Source: Treponema denticola (GTDB lineage Bacteria; Spirochaetota; Spirochaetia; Treponematales; Breznakiellaceae). From it: a DNA stretch of 64,000 nt. A program made the position numbers and the translations under genes. The notes beneath the pieces were generated by a model. It saw only the letters and a program-made list of their open reading frames with translations, did no database searches and was not told where the DNA came from. Where the stretch lies: NCBI GenBank assembly GCA_020719845.1, contig DYPP01000001.1, positions 101,509-165,508 of the forward strand, read 5' to 3'. Below, piece after piece: positions 1-7,620 of this stretch. Numbering within the stretch: the stretch's first letter is position 1; each line of letters opens with the position of its first letter.

Positions 1-3000
1 GTGGACGCCGACCGGGATCAGGACTTGTTCGACCTTTTTTCCCCCTCCGATTCATCGGCGGAAGAACCGGAGCCGTCCCGGTTGGCGTCCCTGTTCGAGG
101 GACGGATCATTTTTCGCATCCGGGGGGGCAGCGCGACGTTTACCCGGGGCGGCGAACGGCTGCGGGTGGAGGCGATCAACCTGGACGCTGAAACCGCGGC
201 CAAACGGCTGCGGGTGAACGGGTCCTTCGCGGCGGCTACCCAGAGCCAGGGCGACTTGGCCGTGCTGGGCGAGATTCGTTTGCGTACTTCCTTTTCCGGC
301 GACCTGGAATCGTCGCTGCGCCAGGGTTCGCTCACCCTGGCTTTTTCCCAAGTCTCCAGCGCCTTGTTTTCGCTTCGTTCCCTGACCGTCAACCTCAGCC
401 TGGCGGATAATCTGCTGGAACTCCGAAAAATCCAGGACAAACTACCTTTTGACGTTTTTTTTCGCTATCAACCAGCTACCGACCAATGGTCGGGAGAATT
501 CAAGGCCGAAGGCTTTGCGCCCCGGGATATCGTTGAACTCCGCGGACCATGGCGCGCGTCCGACCCCTGGTTGGGGGGCATCCTGAGCGGGTCGGCAACC
601 GCGCGGGCGGGCAAGAATACGCCGCCGTATGTAAGCTGCGACTTGGTCGCGTCGTTGCCGCGCGAGCTCCCCTTCGATCTGACCAGAGCCGCGATCAAAG
701 GGGCGGGCACGGCTTCCCGTTTTCAGGTCGACTCCCTCAGCCTGACCGCCGGGGAGGGGAATGTTTTTTTTGAAGGCGACCTGGCGCTGGCTCCGTTTCA
801 GCCCAGCGGACGGTTGCGGGTGGAACGACTGCCCACGAGCGGCGGCGCCCTGCTGGACGCGGACTTGCGGATCGGCGCGGAGGACGACGCGATCCTCGTC
901 TACGGCGAAAGTTTGACCCTCGGCGGCCTGGTGTTTTCCGCCCTGGATCTGCGTTTGGGTATTGCCCGGGGCGTGGCGACCTATGATTTTTCCGCCCTCA
1001 GTTTTGCGGATCTGGAATCCTACGAAGACGTCGGGATTTCCCGGATTTCCTCCACCGGGACCTACGCCCGTTCGGAGGGCTTGCTGCAGGCTTCCTTGGC
1101 CGTGGACGCCTTCGCGGCCCGGGATATTCTGGAGCTGACCCAGGCTCTGGCCCGCGTACCTCCTTTGTCCGCAGCGCTGCGGCAGATCGTCGATCAGCTG
1201 TACTTTACCACCGAACTGTTCATTTCTGCGGATGCCGACCATTTTTCTTTCAGCGCCCCCCGTTTTGTCGTCGCTTACCAGGGGGACCTGGATATTTTTG
1301 CCGTCGCATCCCTCTCGGGCACGGAATCCCGCTTTGCCCTGGACGAGGGCAACTTGATCTGGTCCGGCGGCAGCGCCGAATTCTCCGGCGGCAGCGATTA
1401 TTCAGATCCGGAGGATATCGAATTCGCGGTGCGCGCTTCGTTTCGGGACGCGGTCTATTACCTGGACGCCATCCTGCTGGAACACCGTCAGCTGAGTCTG
1501 CAGGGTTCCTACGGCTTGTCGGCCAACATGACCGTCGCCGATAGCGGTGCGCTTTCGGGCTATATCGAAACCAGGGGTATGCCCTTGCCCTTCCTGGATC
1601 AGGCGCCGTTGATTTCTCTGGCCGCCCATTTCCGTTATTCCGGGCCCGCTTTTTGGTCGGTAGACCTGAACCGGCTGGAAATAGGCGAAATTCGGCTTCC
1701 GAACTCCCTGGCGGCCCGGGCGCTGCTGCGGGGTTCAGTCGATCAGGAGGGAGCGTCGCTGCAGCTTGATTCTTTTGACGATGGACGCGGCCCCCTCTCC
1801 GGCCGGGTTGAGGCAACCTGGCAGGCGGGCTTTTCGGAAGCCGAACTGACGCTCCGCATCGCCGATGCGGCCGGACAGGAGCGCTACGAAGCGGAAGCCC
1901 GCCGCGGCGCCGGCACGACGGAGCTGCGTTTATACGCGGCCAACGCCCAGTTGCCCCGGCTGGTCAAAGGGCTGAACAGCGCTGTGGCCACGGGTGAACT
2001 GCGGATTGCCTGGGAGTCCTTGTCCAGCTACGCCATGGATCTGCGGTTGTCATCCCTGCAGGCCCGGGTAGGGGAACGAGAAATCGCCCTGACCGGTTCG
2101 GGTTCGCTGGACCCCCGGCGCCTGGACGTGGAGAATCTAAAAATCAGGTACGGAGCATTGCTGACCGAAATACCAGCCTTGCGCCTGGATCGTTCCGCTT
2201 CCCGGGCGCAAGCCAGCACCAGAATCCGCGGAACGGTAATGAATCGCGAGCTGGACGTGACCCTGGAAACGGCGCTGTCCATGGGCGCTTTTGAAAGCTG
2301 GGACCAGATCGCCGCCGCCCTGACCACGATGCAAGGTTCCCTGCTCATCAGCAGCCTGCGCTTCGGCGCTTGGCAGGGAACCGAACCGATCCGGTTGGAC
2401 TTCGAGCGTACGGAACGGCTGTTTACCCTGCGGGGGGGACCGCAGGATTCGCTCCGGGCGCAGTTGTCCACGGATGGCGCCTTCTACGCGGCTTTTTCCC
2501 AACCCGCGCCGCTCCGCGGCGCGGTGACCGGGACGGTCCGGGCGGGAACCATCGACGCCCGCACCGAAAACCTGTACCTGGATTTTTCCGCCCTGTGGAA
2601 AATCCTGCCCCTGCAGCATATCGTGGATTTTACCGGGGGAATTTTTTCCGTATCCGCCCGGATTGCCGGACCCCTCGGAGACCCGGAGTTTTTCGGCCGG
2701 GCGGAGGGCACGAGTGTCCGCGTCCGGGTGCCCGACTGGGTCAACGGGGAACTGGGCCCCAGCGCGGTCCAGGTGGTATTCGACGGCAACCAGATGCGGT
2801 TCGGCCCGGTCCGGATTGCCGCGGAAAGCGGAGCCGGCCAGGTGCAAGGTCAATTTACCTTTGACCGCTGGGTTCCGTCGGTGTTCACCCTGGATATCGG
2901 CATCGAACCGGATCAACCGGTCCCCTTCCGCTTCGACCTGTTCGGCGTCCGCAGCACCGGACTCACCTCGGGCAGCCTCAGCCTCGGCCTGGGGCCGGAT

Positions 3001-3996
3001 GGGTTCCGCCTGGGCGGGGCTCTGGTTCCCCAGAACGCGCTGATTACCCTGGACGCCAAGACGATCGCCGAAAACCGGAACGCACCGGTTGCTGCCCAGG
3101 TGCCCATTTTTGTCGATCTGGGGCTGACCACGGGGAAGAAGGTGGAGTTCGTCTGGCCTTCGGAAGAATTCCCCATCGTCCGGGGGTACGCCGACGTGGG
3201 TACGGGTTTGCGCATCACCGCCGACGGGGCGGCGGGGCGCTTTTCCATGACCGGGCCGGTGTCGCTGCAGGGCGGAGAGGTGTTCTATTTCCAGCGCAGT
3301 TTCTATATTCGAGAAGGGATGCTGGATTTCAACGAAAATGAGTTTCGCTTTGATCCGCACATAGCCGTCCGGGCGGAGCTGCGGGATCAGTCCATCGACG
3401 GGCCGGTCACCATCGCCCTGGTGGTCGACGACGCGCCGCTGAGCGTTTTTACCCCCCGGCTGGAATCGGACCCCGCCCTGTCCCAGGTTGAAATCTTTGC
3501 CTTGTTGGGGCAGAATCTCAACGTCGGCGCCGCGGACAGCACCACCCAGTTCCAGGAGGCGCTGATCACGGCTTCTTCGGACGTCCTGGCCCAATTCAAC
3601 GTGATCCGCGTGTTTGAGCGTTCGGTGCGGGATACCTTGAACCTGGATATGTTCTCGGTCCGTACCCAGGTGATCCAGAACGCGGTGCTGGAAGCCACCG
3701 GACTGCGCACCGCCCCGGTTGACAGGATCACCGCCCTGGGTAACTATTTCGACAATACGACTGTTTTCTTGGGAAAGTACCTGGGACCCGACTTGTTCGT
3801 GCAGAGCATGCTGTCCCTGCGCTATGATGAGACCCGAGCCTACGATCTTTTTGGAGGACTGACGCTGGAACCGGACTTTGGATTGGAGCTCAAAACCCCC
3901 TTGTTCAACCTGCAATGGAATTTTGTTCCCCTCAATCCCCAGAATTTGTTTATCGACGACCATGCTTTCACGCTCAGCTGGAAGTGGTCTTTTTAG
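1..3996 (+). CDS. tamB: TamB-family inner-membrane/periplasmic protein, 5' end outside window
   Basis: This is the C-terminal 1331 residues or more of a TamB (DUF490) protein, the long periplasmic beta-taco that spans from the inner membrane toward the outer membrane and helps deliver outer-membrane proteins or lipids. The visible part is repetitive amphipathic beta-strand sequence, with the conserved DUF490 block in roughly the last 330 residues. The protein ends in Phe, like a beta-barrel C-terminus. There is no signal anchor at the visible start and the frame is open to the window edge, so the gene very probably begins upstream; the GTG at base 1 is not a credible start. bamA follows after 12 bases, which supports a shared operon and a BamA-TamB partnership. 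Confidence 0.88.
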   Translation: MDADRDQDLFDLFSPSDSSAEEPEPSRLASLFEGRIIFRIRGGSATFTRGGERLRVEAINLDAETAAKRLRVNGSFAAATQSQGDLAVLGEIRLRTSFSGDLESSLRQGSLTLAFSQVSSALFSLRSLTVNLSLADNLLELRKIQDKLPFDVFFRYQPATDQWSGEFKAEGFAPRDIVELRGPWRASDPWLGGILSGSATARAGKNTPPYVSCDLVASLPRELPFDLTRAAIKGAGTASRFQVDSLSLTAGEGNVFFEGDLALAPFQPSGRLRVERLPTSGGALLDADLRIGAEDDAILVYGESLTLGGLVFSALDLRLGIARGVATYDFSALSFADLESYEDVGISRISSTGTYARSEGLLQASLAVDAFAARDILELTQALARVPPLSAALRQIVDQLYFTTELFISADADHFSFSAPRFVVAYQGDLDIFAVASLSGTESRFALDEGNLIWSGGSAEFSGGSDYSDPEDIEFAVRASFRDAVYYLDAILLEHRQLSLQGSYGLSANMTVADSGALSGYIETRGMPLPFLDQAPLISLAAHFRYSGPAFWSVDLNRLEIGEIRLPNSLAARALLRGSVDQEGASLQLDSFDDGRGPLSGRVEATWQAGFSEAELTLRIADAAGQERYEAEARRGAGTTELRLYAANAQLPRLVKGLNSAVATGELRIAWESLSSYAMDLRLSSLQARVGEREIALTGSGSLDPRRLDVENLKIRYGALLTEIPALRLDRSASRAQASTRIRGTVMNRELDVTLETALSMGAFESWDQIAAALTTMQGSLLISSLRFGAWQGTEPIRLDFERTERLFTLRGGPQDSLRAQLSTDGAFYAAFSQPAPLRGAVTGTVRAGTIDARTENLYLDFSALWKILPLQHIVDFTGGIFSVSARIAGPLGDPEFFGRAEGTSVRVRVPDWVNGELGPSAVQVVFDGNQMRFGPVRIAAESGAGQVQGQFTFDRWVPSVFTLDIGIEPDQPVPFRFDLFGVRSTGLTSGSLSLGLGPDGFRLGGALVPQNALITLDAKTIAENRNAPVAAQVPIFVDLGLTTGKKVEFVWPSEEFPIVRGYADVGTGLRITADGAAGRFSMTGPVSLQGGEVFYFQRSFYIREGMLDFNENEFRFDPHIAVRAELRDQSIDGPVTIALVVDDAPLSVFTPRLESDPALSQVEIFALLGQNLNVGAADSTTQFQEALITASSDVLAQFNVIRVFERSVRDTLNLDMFSVRTQVIQNAVLEATGLRTAPVDRITALGNYFDNTTVFLGKYLGPDLFVQSMLSLRYDETRAYDLFGGLTLEPDFGLELKTPLFNLQWNFVPLNPQNLFIDDHAFTLSWKWSF

Positions 3997-4008
3997 CAAG
4001 GAGTTTAG

Positions 4009-6510
4009 ATGCGCACACGTAGTACCGCCCTGTTATTGGTGTTTTTAACGGCCATGACGGCTTTTGCCCAGCAGGCGGAGGATTGGTATATCGGCAAGCC
4101 GATCAAAGACATAACCTTTGAGGGATTAAAACACGTCAAGGCTGCCGAGCTGGAAGGGGTTATCGACCCCTATGTCGGGCGGCTGTTCAACGACAATCTT
4201 TTTTGGGAGCTGCAGGGACGGCTCTACGCCCTTGAATATTTTGATCTCATTTCCCCCAGCGCGGTTCCCGCCGACCCGGAAGGCTCGGCGGTGATCATCA
4301 AATTCAAGGTAACCGAAAAAGCGGTGGTCACCAAAATCGACTTTGAGGGCAACGACGGCCTGCGGCGCAGCGAACTGCTGGACGTCATCTCGATCAAGAT
4401 CAACGACGTGGTCAACCAACTCAAGCTCAAGGCCGACGAGCAGGCGCTGCGGGACAAGTATCTGGAACGGGGCTACCCGGACGTAAGCATCCGGTCGGAA
4501 CAGAAAAATAGGGACGATTCTGCCCTGGGCATCACCTTCATCATCGACGAAGGCGAAAAACAAGCCCTGGAAGCCGTCTTGTTTGAAGGCAATACGGTTT
4601 TTTCCGAACGTGCGCTGCGGGGCTTGCTGTCCTTGAAAACCAAAACGCTGCTCAACGACGGCGCGTTCCAGGAAACCAAGCTCATCGCCGACAAGACCGC
4701 CTTGGTGCAGTACTATCGGGATCGCGGCTACGTGGATGCCGCGGTCACCGACGTCGTCCGCACCACCCGGAAGGATGAACAGGGCCGGAACCTCATGACC
4801 ATCACCTTCCGCATCCAGGAAGGCAGCATCTATACCTTTGAAGGCATTTCTTTCGAAGGCAACGTCATTTTCCCGACGGACCAGCTCGCGGCCCTGGTCT
4901 ATTCCAAACCCGGACAGGTCATCAACGCCCGCAAACTGGAATCCGACATGCAGCGGGTAGCGGATTTGTATTATGAAAACGGCTATATTTTCAATTCCAT
5001 CAGCCGTCGGGAGCGACGCAACGAAGAAGCCTCGGGCATTTCCTACACCATATCCATCGTGGAGCGGGAGCGGGCGCACATCGAGAACATCATCATCCGG
5101 GGCAACAAGAAAACCCGGGAATCGGTTATCCTCCGGGAGATTCCCCTGGAGACGGGGGATATCTTTTCCAAGACCAAGGTGATGGACGGCCTGCGGAACC
5201 TCTACAACCTGCAGTACTTTTCCGCCGTCACCCCGGAGACGCCCCAGGGCAGCGCGGACAACCTGATGGACCTGGTCTTCAACGTCGAAGAACAGCCCAC
5301 CGCGGACATCCAGTTCGGCCTAACCTTTTCCGGCTCCTCCGACCCGGACGCATTCCCCGTTTCGGGACTGATCAAATGGAACGACCGCAATTTTCTCGGC
5401 TACGGCAACGTATTCGGGGTCGAGCTGAACGCTTCCCCGGACACCCAGACGCTGTCCATCCAGTACACCCAGCGCTGGCTGTTGGGGCTGCCCCTCTCCG
5501 GCGGTTTTGATTTTACCGCCAAACACACCCTGCGCAACGCGGCCATGGACGGCACGGCGCCCTTCTTCAACGGCGATGAAGAGTACGCCTTCCCGGACGG
5601 ATTTGCCGGCTACGACGACTATGCCGACGCAAGCAGCATTCCCGGCGACGAGTACCTCATGTCCTACGACCAGTGGTACCTGTCCGTCGGTTTCTCCACG
5701 GGCTACCGGTTCACCACCCCCTACGGCAACCTGGGACTGGGCGGCGGCATCCGGTCCGGCTTCATCTATAATTCCTACGACGCGGATCTGTTCCGGCCCT
5801 TCGATCCTACCCTGCGGGACGACAACAACACCTGGACGCCGTCCAACTCGGTATGGACCAGCGTCTCGCTGGACCAGCGGGATATCTATTACGACCCTTC
5901 CAAGGGGTACTACGGCATCCAGCGTCTGGGGTACTACGGTATTCTGCCCTTTGAACGGGAACACTACATCAAATCGGACACGGATCTGGAATTTTTCCAC
6001 ACCCTGTTCAACATCCCCGTGGCGGACAATTTCAGCTACAAGGCGGTCTTCGGCCTCCACTCCGGCGTCTCCCTCATCTATCCGCAATTTCTGGAAGGCG
6101 AACCGCAGATCGAAGACGCCAACCAGCTGGCCATCGACGGCATGTTCACCGCCCGGGGCTGGTACAGCGAACGGCTTTCGTACGGATTGGCGCTGTGGGA
6201 AAGCTGGGCGGAAATCAGAACCCCCCTGGCGCCGGGCATCCTGGCCCTGGACTGGTTTCTGGACGCCGCGGCGGTCAAGGAGACGTCCCAGGAATTCTTC
6301 AGCGGGCTTGCTGCCGAGGATTTCCGGTTCAGCCTTGGGGCGGGGCTGCGGTTCACCATACCCCAGTTTCCGTTCCGGTTCAGCCTGGTCAAGCGGTTCA
6401 AAATCGTGGACGGCGACGTCGAATGGCAAGCCGGCGGTATCGGCCATGACCCGGACAAGCCCGATTCGGGACTGGATTTTGTGATCTCCTTTGCCCTTTC
6501 CACGTATTGA
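4009..6510 (+). CDS. bamA: Outer membrane protein assembly factor BamA
   Basis: BamA is the Omp85 barrel that folds beta-barrel proteins into the outer membrane. The 833-residue product starts with a signal peptide (cleavage probably after AFA, residue 20), followed by five POTRA repeats to about residue 430 and a 16-strand-type barrel to the end. AAGGAG sits just upstream of the ATG. The loop-6 lock motif, usually (V/I)RG(F/Y), reads ARGW near residue 713. The gene lies between tamB and skp with 12- and about 12-base gaps, so all three are probably co-transcribed. The homologue in Treponema pallidum is the antigen Tp92 (recalled, not checked). Confidence 0.95.
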   Translation: MRTRSTALLLVFLTAMTAFAQQAEDWYIGKPIKDITFEGLKHVKAAELEGVIDPYVGRLFNDNLFWELQGRLYALEYFDLISPSAVPADPEGSAVIIKFKVTEKAVVTKIDFEGNDGLRRSELLDVISIKINDVVNQLKLKADEQALRDKYLERGYPDVSIRSEQKNRDDSALGITFIIDEGEKQALEAVLFEGNTVFSERALRGLLSLKTKTLLNDGAFQETKLIADKTALVQYYRDRGYVDAAVTDVVRTTRKDEQGRNLMTITFRIQEGSIYTFEGISFEGNVIFPTDQLAALVYSKPGQVINARKLESDMQRVADLYYENGYIFNSISRRERRNEEASGISYTISIVERERAHIENIIIRGNKKTRESVILREIPLETGDIFSKTKVMDGLRNLYNLQYFSAVTPETPQGSADNLMDLVFNVEEQPTADIQFGLTFSGSSDPDAFPVSGLIKWNDRNFLGYGNVFGVELNASPDTQTLSIQYTQRWLLGLPLSGGFDFTAKHTLRNAAMDGTAPFFNGDEEYAFPDGFAGYDDYADASSIPGDEYLMSYDQWYLSVGFSTGYRFTTPYGNLGLGGGIRSGFIYNSYDADLFRPFDPTLRDDNNTWTPSNSVWTSVSLDQRDIYYDPSKGYYGIQRLGYYGILPFEREHYIKSDTDLEFFHTLFNIPVADNFSYKAVFGLHSGVSLIYPQFLEGEPQIEDANQLAIDGMFTARGWYSERLSYGLALWESWAEIRTPLAPGILALDWFLDAAAVKETSQEFFSGLAAEDFRFSLGAGLRFTIPQFPFRFSLVKRFKIVDGDVEWQAGGIGHDPDKPDSGLDFVISFALSTY

Positions 6511-6522
6511 CGGAGCGTGAAT

Positions 6523-7056
6523 ATGTTGAAGCCAAACCGCGTTTTGATGGTGATTCTTTTTCTGGCCGCCGCCGCAGCGTCGCAAGCCCAGCAGTTGACC
6601 CGCTTTGCCGTCGTCGACCTGCCGAAAGTCTATACGACTTTCTTTCGGGATTCCAAAGCGGTGCGTGATTTTGAGGAACGGAGCGCCCGGGTGCAGTCCG
6701 AGGTGGACCGCATGACCGCCGAGCTGCAGAATCTGCAAACGTCCCGGTTGGACGCCGAAACGGCGGGCAACCAGGATCTGCAGCTGCGGCTGGAGGGAGA
6801 GATATTCAAAAAGTCCGAGTTCCTGAAAGAGTACTACCGCCTGAAAACTGCGGAACTGGAAGACCAGCGTAAAAAGCTGTCCCAGTCGGGTACGTTCTTG
6901 CAGCAGGTGTACGAAGAAATCAAGCTGGTGGCCGAGAGCGAGGGGTTCAGCATCGTGCTCAACCTCAAAGAAAGCGCGGGCATCCTCTGGTACAGCCCGA
7001 CGGTGGACATAACCGCCAAGGTCATCCAGAATCTGATGACCAAAGCCGGACGGTAA
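6523..7056 (+). CDS. skp: OmpH/Skp-family periplasmic chaperone
   Basis: Skp/OmpH proteins hold unfolded outer-membrane proteins in the periplasm before BamA takes them. The product has an N-terminal signal peptide ending in an Ala-rich SQA region. A long Glu/Lys/Gln-rich helical stretch (about residues 45-125) fits the coiled-coil tentacles, and the overall length of about 177 residues is usual for the family. An in-frame GTG lies at 6517, but the GGAG at 6512 is one base from it and seven from the ATG at 6523, so I prefer the ATG. The position directly after bamA is the common arrangement and supports the role. Confidence 0.88.
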   Translation: MLKPNRVLMVILFLAAAAASQAQQLTRFAVVDLPKVYTTFFRDSKAVRDFEERSARVQSEVDRMTAELQNLQTSRLDAETAGNQDLQLRLEGEIFKKSEFLKEYYRLKTAELEDQRKKLSQSGTFLQQVYEEIKLVAESEGFSIVLNLKESAGILWYSPTVDITAKVIQNLMTKAGR

Positions 7057-7085
7057 AATCCGCGCTGTGTCGGACAGACGGCTTT
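7057..7085 (+). terminator. Possible weak terminator after skp
   Basis: A small broken hairpin (CCG/CGG and CTGT/ACAG arms) is followed by five T residues between the skp stop and the convergent STAS gene. The stem is short and bulged, so this is only a candidate. Confidence 0.35.
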
Positions 7086-7568
7086 TTAAGTGTTAAGCTG
7101 TTTTTTCAAGACGCTCTGCAGACCGGAGAACTTTTTCCGGTTGGCCTCGGATAGCTCCATCAGGTTCTCATGGGTAGACAACAACAACTCGGCGTCCGAA
7201 TTGGTCGACTTGACGATATTTTTCATCCCCTGGGGAAAGGCGACGGGCGCGTCGACCAGGTCCACCAGCGCGCTGATGCCCAAACCTTCGAGCAGTTCCC
7301 GGGCCAAGGCGGTCGGTTGAACGAGGGCCAGTCTATGCCCCTGGATCTTGGCGAGCCTCTTGTTGAAGGCCACCAGCAGACCCATGAAGGTGGAATCCAT
7401 ATATTCGCAGGCAGATAGATCGATCCACATTTCTTCAATATCCGGAGCCGCTTCAAAACGGGAAAAAACGAGTTGCCGCAGGTCAGCGCAGAGCGCCGCA
7501 GTGATATGGCCTTGGGCGCGAAGGTACAGCTTGTTGTCCGATTCCAGGAAGTATAAGGCTTCTGACAC
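7086..7568 (-). CDS. STAS-domain protein, anti-sigma-factor antagonist type
   Basis: The first 105 residues or so form a STAS domain like SpoIIAA/RsbV, the small regulators whose phosphorylated Ser controls binding to a kinase-type anti-sigma factor. The expected phosphosite is present in the segment YMDST near residue 57. The remaining 55 residues are polar and probably helical, with no recognised family. The start is a GTG with AGGGGG six bases upstream. The gene stands alone on the reverse strand between skp and mutS, with no anti-sigma kinase or PP2C phosphatase nearby, so its partner must be elsewhere. The STAS fold is clear; the pathway is unknown. Confidence 0.82.
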   Translation of the reverse strand: MSEALYFLESDNKLYLRAQGHITAALCADLRQLVFSRFEAAPDIEEMWIDLSACEYMDSTFMGLLVAFNKRLAKIQGHRLALVQPTALARELLEGLGISALVDLVDAPVAFPQGMKNIVKSTNSDAELLLSTHENLMELSEANRKKFSGLQSVLKKQLNT

Positions 7569-7582
7569 TGATGGCCCCCTTG

Positions 7583-7611
7583 TTGTACTTTAAAACATAC
7601 TACCGTATAAT
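7583..7611 (+). promoter_or_regulatory. Sigma-70-type promoter for mutS
   Basis: A -35 box TTGTAC (7583-7588), a 17-base spacer and a perfect -10 box TATAAT (7606-7611) lie directly before mutS. The expected start of transcription falls at about 7615-7621, so the mRNA would have almost no leader before the ATG at 7621. Confidence 0.7.
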
Positions 7612-7615
7612 GCAA
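7587..7615 (-). promoter_or_regulatory. Possible divergent promoter for the STAS gene
   Basis: On the reverse strand, TTGCAT (7615-7610), 17 bases and TAAAGT (7592-7587) fit a sigma-70 promoter reading into the STAS gene. It overlaps the mutS promoter almost completely, so the two would compete for polymerase. Confidence 0.42.
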
Positions 7616-7620
7616 CTCCC

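Noticed and set aside
2137-3999. Long reverse-strand open frame (620 codons) opposite tamB
   Set aside because: It lies wholly inside tamB, its translation is low-complexity Gln/Gly/Arg/His-rich with no domain, and such frames arise readily opposite GC-rich genes.
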